Positions 12,110 through 22,743 of a stretch of DNA of 64,000 nt are shown in pieces. The stretch is taken from contig CM074767.1 in the NCBI GenBank assembly GCA_037355855.1, positions 62,001-126,000 on the forward strand. Reading direction: 5' to 3'. The translations under genes and the position numbers were made by a program. The stretch is from Pseudo-nitzschia pungens (Eukaryota; Bacillariophyta; Bacillariophyceae; Bacillariales; Bacillariaceae). The first letter of the stretch is position 1, and each line of letters begins with the position of its first letter. The notes under the pieces are model-generated. The model made no database searches, was not told the DNA's origin, and was given only the letters and a program-made list of their open reading frames with translations.

Positions 12110-12606
12110 TACTATTTTTGCCGACAAGCCGACTCCATACCTTTTGTAACAACAGAACAAGGCGTGGGTGAAAAGAAAACAGACACAGCCAACCACTTTT
12201 GGTGGCACTGAACTCTGGCGGTGACGGACAATTCTTAGACCTTCTTCTTGTTTGTTGCCGAACTTCTAGACAACCAATATTTTCCTGCTCACAAAAGGAA
12301 ACAGTGGTGCTTCTTCATGTTGTATGATGACGCACCAACTAGCCAGGAACTAACGAAGAATATTGCAAGAAACAATATTGGATTCACTGCAGGTCGCATA
12401 ACTGTATTGTATTGGAACGCAACACACAAGATGACTTCTTGGTTGATTTCCGTTACTGTAACACGTAATCTTACCGGTAGTAGTTGCTGGGTTCGTAAAT
12501 GTTATTCAGTCAGAGATCCGGCCGGTCCCGAAAAGTCTTCCGCGAATGAGTCAAATGTCACACCGATTCTATGGTAAAATATGCTTATAATTAACGGGAC
12601 AAAATG

Positions 12607-12678
12607 TGGAGGAGGCAGGAATCGAACCTGCGACTTGTCGCATGCGAAGCGACCACTCTGCCCCTGAGTTACACCCCC
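12607..12678 (-). tRNA. tRNA-Ala (CGC)
   Basis: On the minus strand the acceptor is GGGGGTG with CTCCTCC, including G3:U70 but with a T-T mismatch at pair 6:67. The D arm is ACTC/GAGT, the anticodon stem-loop is GTCGC-TTCGCAT-GCGAC (anticodon CGC), and the T arm is GCAGG-TTCGATT-CCTGC. It ends 7 bases from the tRNA-Val gene on the same strand, so the pair may share a transcript. Confidence 0.88.
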
Positions 12679-12685
12679 TAATAAT

Positions 12686-12759
12686 TACAGTGGATGGGAA
12701 TCGAACCCACGACCTCAGCTGTGTTAAAGCCGCGTCATAACCAACTAGACCACCTCTGC
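12686..12759 (-). tRNA. tRNA-Val (AAC)
   Basis: On the minus strand the acceptor is GCAGAGG with CCACTGT, with one A-A mismatch at pair 5:68 and a terminal G:U. The anticodon stem-loop is CGGCT-TTAACAC-AGCTG (anticodon AAC), and the T arm is GTGGG-TTCGATT-CCCAT. No intron or CCA is encoded. Confidence 0.88.
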
Positions 12760-13407
12760 ATTGGCGTTGTCCGGACGGACGAAAAGATTCGTCGCATCCC
12801 CTGCCGTTTGTTAAATGCATCTTAGCAGTAGCTACGTACGGTACTAGTTACTGATATTGTTCGGTTCGATTGAGATTGTACTGTACTAGTACTACTAGTA
12901 ACACACCCAATTCTTGTTCCCCTCCTTGCACCCAATCAATAGTAGAAACCCTTGTTGTCCTTTCGTGAATTCCTTGTTTGGCTCGGTTTGGATGTACTAC
13001 TACTAGTACTAGTACTACTACATGCTGCGTCCCATGCAGTTTGATTCTTTTTTATGGAGCGAAGTGGTAGTATGGTAGTGTTCAATTGTCTAGTCAGCTC
13101 CGCCACGGTAATTCTTACTACGTGTACCTCTTTTGAACTTTTTTGTTCCGAAATGGAATCTGCCATTACTACAGGAGAGGAGGGATCCTCATGATTGTAA
13201 TGTAATTTTTCTTTGTGCATGACATTTAAAGCTACTACTACTTGTAGTAGTACCGTATTAATAGCTAAAACACTTTGTGCATACTACTTGCATAAATTGG
13301 AGCAACCCTCCATTACCACCAATTTGCTGGCCTCTGCTGGAAGACAACAAGTACTACTACTAGTAGTAGCTACTACTAGTCATGGATTATTCTTTCTTGT
13401 TGGCCTC
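12760..13407. other. Spacer with ACTAGT-type repeats
   Basis: Text such as TACTACTAGTACTAG recurs at 12880-12900, 12996-13022 and 13350-13380. No gene is seen. CATGGATTAT at 13381 is repeated at 13961 on the far side of the foldback element. Confidence 0.4.
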
Positions 13408-13943
13408 TGGAACATTATGGAAAAAAGTGTTTTTGAGAAAATTTCCATATTCATGCGCGTTGCGCGCAATAAAATTGATGTACTACTTTTTAACGGCTGT
13501 TTTTTGTTGAATATCCACTTTAACGGCTGTACGAGTACGCAGAGTGTCCTAAAAACTGTCCTCAAAACGTGTCCTCAAAAAGTGTCCTCAACGATTTTGT
13601 CCTCAACAGACTGTCCTCAACCATAATGTCCTCAAAAATTATGTCCTCAACGTTTTGTCCTCAACCTCAACGTTGAAGTCATAGAGGTTGAGGACAAAAC
13701 GTTGAGGACATAATTTTTGAGGACATTATGGTTGAGGACAGTCTGTTGAGGACAAAATCGTTGAGGACACTTTTTGAGGACAATCGTTTTTTGAGGACAA
13801 AGATTTCGGTTTATGACCGTTAAATTATGGTCGCTCAGCATAATTAAAAATATAGAAGAGGCTAAGATTTTTTTGAAAGTAGTCGCGCGATGCGCATGAA
13901 AATGGGAATTTTCCAGAAACGTTTTTTTTTCCATAATGTTCCT
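13408..13943. mobile_element. Foldback element with 97-bp perfect inverted repeat
   Basis: The core is two perfectly complementary 97-bp arms (13571-13667 and 13685-13781) around a 17-base loop, each built of GTCCTCAA-type units 10-12 bases apart. Outside them a weaker, longer inverted repeat starts GGAACATTATGG on both ends and includes GCGCGTTGCGCGC against GCGCGATGCGC, giving a total span near 535 bp. Flanking text is directly repeated (CTGGAAGACAA at 13337 and 13942; AGTCATGGATTATTC at 13379 and 13959). No transposase is encoded, so this looks like a non-autonomous foldback or MITE-like element. Confidence 0.65.
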
Positions 13944-14139
13944 GGAAGACAAGTATCAGTCATGGATTATTCATAGGAGGAGTATTACTACTAGCATTCC
14001 TGCGACCACAACAGCTCCACCTTTGAGGCTAAAGTATTTTTCATGCATGTGAAAACTCAGACATGATTTTTTGTATGTCAATGCCTCCAGGCATTACTAT
14101 GAAAATATCCAAGATGGTGCTATGGACTGTGTTAAGGCT

Positions 14140-14440
14140 CCTCCTGTCTAGAGAACTGTACTGAGGCTACAGGTATTAGCCTCCAGCAGTAAATGTCTAC
14201 AATGTGCTAGGCTGTATGCTAGAGCTGTGTGCTAAACGCTTAGCAACAGGCTTGCATACAGGCTTGCATACAGGCTTAGCAACAGGTTTATTAGTACAGG
14301 GTGCTATGGGGTGCTAACTACAAGATACCAGAGTCCTCGTGAACGATTTGTACCAGTTACACATGCCCCGGGTACAGCACTGCGGATAGCACACTGAAGC
14401 ATAGCGCTACAAGGTTAGGGTTGCTAATGCTACGAGAGAT
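14140..14440 (-). repeat. Copy A of a dispersed GCTAAGCCTG-bearing repeat
   Basis: Read on the minus strand it runs, in order, a CCCTAACCTTGTAGC block, GTTAGCACCCCATAGCACC, CCTGTTGCTAAGCCTG with two CCTGTATGCAAG units, then TTTAGCACACAGC. The same blocks in the same order occur on the plus strand at 41765-42300, where the middle unit is expanded. The flanking 13944-14139 and 14441-15199 hold no gene; a CGTATT run (14922-14952) lies shortly upstream of the next gene. Confidence 0.65.
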
Positions 14441-15199
14441 CTGATATGCTACCATACTATGCTAACATACTATGCTACCGTCAGTGTGTGGTCGTCGGTG
14501 TACGGTTGGTACTAGTACTATCCGGATATCCGACCCAGACAGTTCAAGTTATCTCATAGTGGATGGGATCATGGCGGATGCATGCATTCTTCACTTCTTC
14601 TTCTTGTTCTTGTTTCTTCTTGTTCATTATTCATAGTAGGGTAGTAGTACTAGTACTGATGATTCATTGTTACGAAGTACGAAGTAAACTAGTAGTAGGA
14701 AGAGTAATTTAGCGCAAATACAAAAAAATACTTCGTTGTATTACTGTATTACTACGTACTTCGTATTATTTTTTATTTCATTGGTTCTTTCATTCTCATT
14801 CGTGGTAGAACTACGTGTACGTGTATCCAGTCTTGGTCATGCGAGACAAACAAAAAATACTTCTAATTCGTACGGTACGGAACTTCGGTTCGTATTCGTA
14901 CTGTATTCGTACTGTACGGTATTCGTATTCGTATTCGTATTCGTATTCGTATCCGTCGAAAGGAACCACCAACAAGAAAGTGCAACAGAGAGAGTTTCGT
15001 GTTCGAACTGACAACCATTACAAGTAAGGTAGGTTATTTCACTTCCTCTCATAATTCGAATTTCCAAAACAACAACAAAGACTCGAGTAAAAGTAAAAGT
15101 AAAAGTACGAGTAAGGTTACGAGTACGAGTACGATTTCGACGAATACAAACCATTACAACATACCTACAACAACACCAACAAGAACAACAAGAAGGACA

Positions 15200-16054
15200 A
15201 TGAATACCGCTGAAGAGATGCGAAACGAGAAAGACGCGCTCTTGGCTGCGATCAATAATTATGGACATGGCTTGGAATGTGCATCCGAAGAGTTGCGAAA
15301 CGACAAAGAGGTGGTCTTGGCCGCAGTGAATAATTATGGATGGGCCTTGGAATATGCATCCGAAGAGTTGCGAAACGACAAAGACGTGGTCTTGGCTGCA
15401 CTAAATAAAAATGGATTGGCCTTGAAACATACATCCGAAGAGTTGCAAAACGACAAAGACGTGGTGTTAGCCGCAGTGGAAAAGGATGGACGTGCCTTGA
15501 AACATACATCCGAAGAGTTGCAAAATGACAAAGATGTGGTCTTGGCTGCAGTGAAAGAGAATGGACTTGCCTTGGAATATGCATCCGAAGAGTTGCAAAA
15601 CGACAAAGAGGTGGTCGTGGTTGCGGTGAATAATCATGGACAGGCCTTGGAATATGCATCCGAAGAGTTGCAAAACGACAAAGAGGTGGTCTTGGCCGCA
15701 GTGAATAATTATGGATGGGCCTTGTATTATGCATCCGAGGAGTTGCAAAACGACAAAGACGTGGTTTTGGCCGCAGTGAATGCTTCTGGTGGAGAGGCCT
15801 TGTATTATGCATCCGATGAGTTGCAAAACGACAAAGAGGTGGTCTTGGCGGCAGTGAATCATAATGGAGGGGCCTTGGAATTCGCAAGTGAATCCTTAAA
15901 GTGCGATGCAGAGATTTTCCTCACGGCTCTGATACGGAATCCAGAAGCCATTGAGTTTGGGTCACAAGAATCCATAGTTCATCTGGCAAAGTATTATCTC
16001 CAAAAAGGACGAGAAAGTCCGATTCCGAAGCGGACCAGAATGAGCCCTCGATAG
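15200..16054 (+). CDS. DUF4116 repeat protein
   Basis: The protein has 284 residues from the ATG at 15200 (MNTAEEM). The frame extends upstream to 14999 but only through a non-ATG codon and low-complexity K/S/T text, so I prefer the internal ATG. It consists of about ten tandem 25-residue repeats with consensus NDKxVVLAAVNNxGxALEYASEELQ, the DUF4116 signature (repeat core VVLAAV plus ALxYASEEL), predicted helical hairpins stacking into a solenoid. The last unit (CDAEIFLTALIRNPEAIEFG) is diverged and caps the array, followed by a basic tail (PKRTRMSPR). At DNA level the unit is 75 bp. No signal peptide or membrane segment is visible, so a cytosolic or nuclear location is likely. The function of DUF4116 is unknown; such repeats occur in large numbers in algal and viral genomes. 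Confidence 0.85.
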   Translation: MNTAEEMRNEKDALLAAINNYGHGLECASEELRNDKEVVLAAVNNYGWALEYASEELRNDKDVVLAALNKNGLALKHTSEELQNDKDVVLAAVEKDGRALKHTSEELQNDKDVVLAAVKENGLALEYASEELQNDKEVVVVAVNNHGQALEYASEELQNDKEVVLAAVNNYGWALYYASEELQNDKDVVLAAVNASGGEALYYASDELQNDKEVVLAAVNHNGGALEFASESLKCDAEIFLTALIRNPEAIEFGSQESIVHLAKYYLQKGRESPIPKRTRMSPR

Positions 16055-17560
16055 AGTGTCATTTGGGGTGAGTGAAGAATCTCAGTTGGGGCGCACCACA
16101 AGAGTTACTACAGAATTCGAACGGATACCGCAATTCAATCATTCCCGTATCCACACTTTAAACACAAGAATACTAGTATTCGACTGATGGTAGTGGGTGT
16201 GTCACCAGTATTATTCAGCTGCAACCCAAGTATAGGATGGTAACGAAGCAAAATTACATGTAGGAAGACGACCGTGGTGGCGTGATAAGACACGGCACGG
16301 CACTGAATCTCAACAGAAGAAGAAGAAGAAGTAGTAGCTAGTAGTAGTATTCAATTGTTGATTTGTACTACCTAGTGATACCTTCTGTTCTTGAGGCAAG
16401 AGCTGGTCTAATTCGATTGCTACGAATTATCCGAAGGCGCATCGTCACCATGATCATGGTCGTGTGTACATGCATACTAGTAGTAGTAGTAGTAGTAGCA
16501 GTAGGACGCAACAGGAAGGATGAGGAGCGAGTGGTGGTTGTTTTAAAGTAGAAATCATAAGAATCATCATCGTCATTCAGTATGCAAAGTACTCTCCTTT
16601 GAGACTTTTTGGCAGGAGTCATTGTGTGTAGTGTTCTGACAAAAATAATACTAGCACCAATGAAGCTTGCAACACATTATGATAATAATTGTAGGCAGGC
16701 TGGCGGGCACGGACACAGTATACGCAACCACTTCTTGGTTGTTCCATGGCCGCCCATGCCTATTGCAAGGCAGTGTCCCGCAGAGGTCCTCATTCCAACA
16801 ATCCGAAGCAACTTACAAGCAAAGATAGTAAGTAACTGAATAACTGAATAACTGAATAACAAACAAACAACGAATATTTTACCCGTTGATGATGCATCTG
16901 TCCTTTCGGCACCTGCGACCATCATTTTTCCTTGCTTTGTTTTGGCTTTTTCGAAACCGCATTGATGGTGTTGTCATTGGTTTTCTGGAATGACGAGCAG
17001 CGATACAAACGCCCAACGAATGAATTAAAGGTGCGTACCCAAGTCCCGACAGAACGTTACATAACACAAATACAATATTGTAATTATGTGGTTTGATCGG
17101 CTCGGCTCGGCTCGGCTACCGCATTAGTAGTACTACTCTGGAGATGATTTATTCCCATAGTAGTCCAAGGAAGACTGCTATCTGACGACATTGTTCGCAA
17201 ATACAAAAAATTGTAATTCCGTTCCGAACCACTTCGTACAAAACCACCGCTAGGCGCTACATTCTACGGAACGCTTCATGTTGATTGATTGATTGATTGA
17301 TTGTCTACTTCTTGTTTTAATGAATACAGTAATACGTTATGATGTATGTCAGTCTGTGTTTCTCTTGCGTTTTCGTTCCGTGTTATTTGATATTGTGTTC
17401 ATCCGCTCGCGGTGTTGGTTGGTCTCCAACAAGTGAGACCCGCGTGCTAACGCACGCACATGCATACACACACATACGTGCACATGCACATGCACATGCT
17501 CATACACATGCGACTTCGCACTCACTCACTCACTCACTCGCCCAGTCGCTCGGTCACTCT
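16055..17560. other. Intergenic, microsatellites near 17.1-17.55 kb
   Basis: No gene is supported. It holds AGAAGA and ACTAGTAGTAGTAGTAGT runs (16318-16350, 16476-16500), AACTGAAT repeats (16835-16860), GGCTC pentamers (17099-17118), ATTG repeats (17281-17302), and a CACATG/CTCA run (17455-17540) immediately downstream of the eIF1A stop codon. Confidence 0.4.
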
Positions 17561-19383
17561 CTAGATATCGTCAAAGGAGATACCCAGATCGTCGTCGTCG
17601 TCACCGTCGTTGCCCATGGCCATGTCGACGGCCGTCTCGTTGATGCGGGCGTTCTCCGGCAGCTCCCCGTATTGCTTGAGGTTTCGTGCCTCGTCGGCCG
17701 TGTACTTGTGGACGATGTCGACCTTTTCGTCCTGAAAGTCTCGCTTGGCCACCAGCACGATGTCACCGGCGGTGATCCATACCTTCTTGCGCATCTTTCC
17801 GCGGATGTGTCCCAATCGGGTGACACCGTCGAAGCAAAAGCACTCGCACCGGCCGTTTCCGAGCATCTTGACGACCTGGGAGTACTCCTGGCCGTCCTCC
17901 TTGAACTCGAGCTCGCGCTTGGACTCCTCGCCGTCACCCTTTCCTCGGCGGCGGTTCTTTCCTCCCTTTCCTGCGGTTGTGTTGTGTTGTGTTCGTGTAG
18001 TTTTTCGTATTGCGGAATGGAACGAAATGGAATCGTGGGTTTGCGTTCCCCCAAACCATGCATCGGCAAACCAACGCAAGCGAACGAAACAAGGGTGGGT
18101 GAGAAATCGCAAGTGATCAAAACAAACACAGAACGAAAACAAAACAAGAAAAAACAGAACGACGGAATCCTTCGGTCCGGGCATCGGATTGGCAGAAGTT
18201 TTTTCTCTTCGCGATGTTTGGTAAAAGTAGGTACAGCATCTGGAACGGCATGATTCGTGTAGAAATGGTTGCGGAACTCCCAAACCCTGTCCCCTTGGTG
18301 ATCAACCCAATCGCCTCCAATTCCCATGGAATGTTATGCAATGTGATGCTGCGCAACTGCAATTGCAATTGCAATCGCAACCGCAATCCCACTCGTTTCT
18401 GCTTCTCCCTCGAGCTAGAACAAGTCGGAAACGACACGACACGACACGTCACGTCACGACCAATCAATCGATCGATCGATCGATCGACCCACTCGTTCCA
18501 TTGTGCCACCCATTTTCGGTAGGACTCGTTTCGTTACCCGCAATGGATCGCACGGCATCGGCCATTTCTCTTTGTATTCCGCAACGGAGCGAGGCAAAAG
18601 AGCACGAGACCCAATCCGAAAACGCACACCCAATCGTTCCCAGAGAGTTGGGGACAAGAAGGGAATGGAAGCAAGGCAAACGAAACCAAACGAAGCAAAG
18701 CAAAACAAAACAAAACGGACACGACTGCCGCTCTGTTTCGATGCAGCTCGTAGCGAACGAATGAAGATGGAATCGAAATGAACTCCCAATTTTCCGTGTC
18801 ATGTCATGTCATGTCATGTCATGTCGTTTCGTTTCGTTTCATTTCATTTCGTGTCATTTTCGTTTCATTTCGTGTCATTTTCGTCTCATATCGTTGTGTT
18901 TCGTATCCGTCCAAACCCTGCTGCTCCATCGGAAACTGCTGTTCTTGGGATTCGCAACGCCTTCATTGGTATTTCATTCCATTCCATTTCACTATTTCAA
19001 ATCGTTTGCCTTTGTTTCGAACGCTCTCGTAGATCCTCTCGTTCTGTTTCGTCGCTGTCGCTCCCTCGTTTGCTCGATCGATTCATGGATTCATGGATTC
19101 ATGGATGCCTCTCCGCATCTTGATTGGGTTCTGACCTCGCGCCTCTTCCTAATATCTCCCATTGATTTGTTTCTTCATCCAAAAATTCATTCAGTAACAG
19201 TAACAGTAACAGTAAAACTGCCTTTCGCTCCTGCTGTTGCTGTTGCTGTCTCTGTCTTTCTCTGTCTCCGTCTTTCTCTCCATTGCCGTTCGGCCTCTTG
19301 CTCTTGTTCCACTCGTCCTTGTTTCGCAACACCCCACGACAACACGGAATACTAATACTATACTCACCCTTAGGCTTCGGCAT
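17561..19383 (-). CDS. eIF1A: Translation initiation factor eIF1A
   Basis: Two exons: 19383-19368 (16 nt, MPKPK plus one base) and 17970-17561. The junction AAGG/GTGAGT to CCGCAG/GAAAGG restores [15 protein letters not shown], the canonical eIF1A N-terminus, giving 141 residues, normal for the family. The OB-fold region shows [31 protein letters not shown] and LPENARINE, and the C-terminus is the acidic [13 protein letters not shown] tail. eIF1A binds the 40S A site and with eIF1 controls scanning and start-codon choice. The intron is 1,397 nt, long for a diatom gene, and is filled with pentamer runs (GACAC, ATGTC, GTTTC). The gene lies head-to-head with the eS8 gene. Confidence 0.95.
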
Positions 19384-20725
19384 CTTCAATCACTTGTCTG
19401 CTGTAAGATTACGGTTCGGCACTCGTATTGTTTTCGTTTAGCAATGCTCTGCTCTGGTGGAATGGTCCGGACCCAAATTTCGCTGCTTGCTCGCTTGCTT
19501 TCTGCCTTTTGCGTTTGCGAATTCGTAGTAAGGTTACGGTACGGTAGTAGGAGTTCGACGCAACTTGGTTCAACGAGATGATACGAAACAGGAACATGGG
19601 AGATACGAAGTAAACGACGTAATTCACAGTAAACGATAGACCTCTGTTCGGTTGGGTGGTCGTGCGAGAAGTAGAGACACAAGTACAAGTTCCACTAACC
19701 TTAAAAGGCTAAGCTTACCGGTAAATTACCTACCGTACTCGTACTCATACGGGTAAACCTTACTCTACATAACCTTACCGCACCGTTGAGCGCAAACGTG
19801 GAACCGAACAACGAAACGCGCGAACAACTTTTCGTTGGAGGCTCAACAAGACACTCGTTCGCGGTTGTCGTCATGATTCATACCGTACCGGTAATACAAG
19901 TACGTAAGCTTACTTGTGCTTGTACGTAGTACTACGTATTTATTTTGATTCTTTGTTCGCAATTCATTCGTTTGTACGAAACATGCGTAGTAGAGTAAGG
20001 TTACGTACCGTACGGTGCGTACAAGTAAGTAACCTTACTTGTAAGCAATCGGAAGCAATTTTCGCGCGTGATGGACCACTCGACTTTTGAGACTCACTAG
20101 GTACGAGTACTACCGGTACGGAATTCCTATCAGCTGTCCCCCGGCTTCCGTAGAAATGAGTAGTTGGGGATGTAGAACTGGGGGACAGCTGATAGGAATT
20201 TTGTAGTAATTACGAGTAAGACCTTTTTAAAAAAAAAGGTAGTTAACCTTACCGGTAATCTTACTAGCTAGAACGAGTAAACTGGAGACAATCCTTCCCA
20301 ACCGCAAGGTAAGGTTTACCGTACGTATGATACGGTACGTACCATACGGTAACTTAGTTGCGCTCAGTAAATCCTACGAGTAAGGTTTAACGCTAGGCTA
20401 CGTGTACCACGTACTGTAAAATACGTAATCTACTTGCCCTCTCTAACCTTACCGTCAAGGTTTACGCACGGACAACTGCGCGATTTACCTCTTACTAAAT
20501 CTTACCTCGGTTTCCAGCTTACTATTTTCCATCGTTTACGGGCAGCGAGCGCTCTTCCATGCCCCTGTGGACGACCGGGTAAGATTTACGGGTAGGTTAC
20601 CAACACCAACGAGACCGGCTCCTGCCATCTCCATTCTTCCAAGGTACTTCGGACTTTACCTTTCTCTTGCTTTCGCAGTAGTACAGTAGCACACGCAGTT
20701 AGACACCAACGAACCAACAGCAACC
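19384..20725. other. Divergent promoter region between eIF1A and eS8 genes
   Basis: The 1.34-kb spacer is dense in GTAAGGTTAC/TACCGGTAA-type words from about 19,690 to 20,620 and contains one hairpin-forming repeat (20122-20200). It presumably carries both promoters. No gene is seen. Confidence 0.45.
20122..20200. repeat. 21-bp perfect inverted repeat, half copy at 54825
   Basis: AATTCCTATCAGCTGTCCCC (20122-20141, plus one further C) is the reverse complement of 20180-20200, with a 37-base loop. One arm recurs with a single change at 54825-54853 (GGGGGACTGCTGATAGGAAT), indicating a dispersed family. Confidence 0.8.
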
Positions 20726-22157
20726 ATGGTCAGTGAACGAAAGAATCAAACGAACACGTAGATGGGTTTATTTAGACGAGACGATGGCGATGGTGATGAC
20801 GAGGGAAATAGTGGAGAGGAGGGCGTAGAGGGAGACAAAAGCGGAAATCGGGGGCGACAAGATTGGCATCGGAACCAAACCGAGAAGAGCAGAGAGCAAC
20901 TCGAATCGGAAGGAATCAATCCATCCATCAATCCATCCACCAAACAATGAATCAATCAATCAATCAATCAATCATCAGCAGGAAAGACAGACTGCCACCG
21001 GAAAGAGGAACCAAGGGGATGAGCCGCAAATCAACCCTGGGAGCAAGCCATCGAGAATGGTCTCCTCCTCTGGCAGTCTCAAGGAAGGGACTCAGGGTCG
21101 AGAAAGCCCTTGCGTTGGCTGGTTGCTTGGTTGGTTGGTTCCCGCGAGGTTTCAAGCATTCGTTGACGACGGCAACCCGCGAAACTACGGATGGGTTTGT
21201 CCATTTCCGATCCGGCGGAACTGCTCTCGTTCCATGGTTTTCCCTCTTCGAGTCCAACAATATCATCTCCTCTTGAAGTCCATGCCACTCGTCTTCTCCT
21301 CCACCACCACCATTACCTCCACTCAATCAATGCGATCCATTGACAAACCGCATCAATCGCTCATCGCCATCAGCGTCATTGTCACCCCCATACACACCGT
21401 ACACCCACTCACACATCGCGTTTCTCTCTTTTCCATTGTATCATCTCCACTACTTTTTCCAATGCCATCAATTTCATGATTGCTACCACCAATACCGCGA
21501 TCATCAACATCGTTAATGCCATTGCCATTGCCACCCCAGGGTATCACTCGCGAAGGACGACACAAGCGCCGGGAGACCGGAGGACGCCGCGCCCAGTTCT
21601 GCAAGAAGCGCAAGTACGATCTCGGACGGCCCGCGGCCATGACCAAGATCGGCGAGCCACGCATCCACAAGATCCGCTGCCGGGGAGGAAACTCCAAGTT
21701 CCGTGCCCTCCGATTGGACGCCGGAAACTTCTCCTGGGGAACCGAGGTCTGCACCCGCAAGGTCCGTGTCCTCGATGTTGCCTACAACTCGACCAACAAC
21801 GAATTGGTTCGTACCAAGACCTTGGTGAAGGGTGCCATCATCGTCATCGACGCCCACCCCTTCAAGGCCTGGTACGAGTCCCACTACGGAGTCAAGATCG
21901 GTGTCAAGAAGAACAACAAGGAAGGAGATGTTTCCGGAGCGTCGATCGACCTGACCGGAAAGTCGGAACAAATCGTCAAGAAGTTCAAGTCCCGACAGGT
22001 CGACCGCACCCTGGACCCCGCTCTGGACGCCCAGTTCGCCTCCGGACGTGTCCTGGCCAAGATCTCCTCCCGACCGGGACAAACCGGACGCTGCGACGGA
22101 TACATCTTGGAGGGCAAGGAACTCGCGTTTTACCAGCGCATGATGCACAAGAAATAA
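20726..22157 (+). CDS. RPS8: 40S ribosomal protein eS8
   Basis: Exon 1 is the start codon alone (20726-20728, ATG/GTCAGT) and exon 2 is 21540-22157 (CCCCAG/GGTATC). Joined they give 206 residues starting [18 protein letters not shown], the eS8 N-terminus. Other family marks are [37 protein letters not shown] and the C-terminal [16 protein letters not shown]. eS8 is a structural protein of the small ribosomal subunit. The 811-nt intron begins immediately after the ATG, which would separate the promoter from the coding body; this arrangement is common in ribosomal protein genes elsewhere. Exon 1 is inferred from the donor-like GTCAGT after the only suitably placed ATG and would be confirmed by a cDNA. 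Confidence 0.93.
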
Positions 22158-22743
22158 ATAAAACGGAAGGATGATACCGCACGTGTACTAACAACAGTAT
22201 TATTACTACACTTAGTATTGTGATCATTATTCTTTCTACGAGTACGCACCGCACTGTTCGGAGCAACACTTTTGTGAGAGAGCGAGCGAGAGAGCGTCCT
22301 CCCATTTACCGCTTCCAAGGGCGTCTCTCTCGCCCAAACAACAACAACAACCACCCAAAACCCACCAAGAACACACCCTTCGGTCCGAGAGCACCAAACA
22401 ACCAAACAACCAACCAACTAAATGATGCGCATCAACGTACCGGCCACGAATGAATACATATAGTAATATAATAATAATAATAATACTCAGGCGTTGTCGG
22501 AATGAATTTTGCACAAACTAACTACTGTAAAAACACAAAAATCAAAAACCATACAACTACACGTACGTATTTATTTCTGCTGTGATTTGCAATCTAGGAA
22601 GAGAGTGTGGTACGGTATTATGTACTTAAACTTGTCCGTACTCGTACTCGTACTCGTACTACTCTTCCACAGCACTCGGCAATCTGTGAAAAACACTGCC
22701 GTACTATGATATTGAGTAAGGTTACGCTTTTCATAACAATCCA
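22158..22743. other. 3' flank of eS8 gene
   Basis: It includes an AAT microsatellite (22460-22485) and a GTACTC run (22636-22658). No gene is seen. Confidence 0.35.

Noticed and set aside
14999..15199. N-terminal extension of the DUF4116 protein
   Set aside because: It starts at a non-ATG codon and is low-complexity K/S/T text; the internal ATG is better placed.
15252..15887. 211-residue minus-strand repeat protein
   Set aside because: It is the antisense reading of the DUF4116 repeats, which have the conserved consensus on the plus strand.
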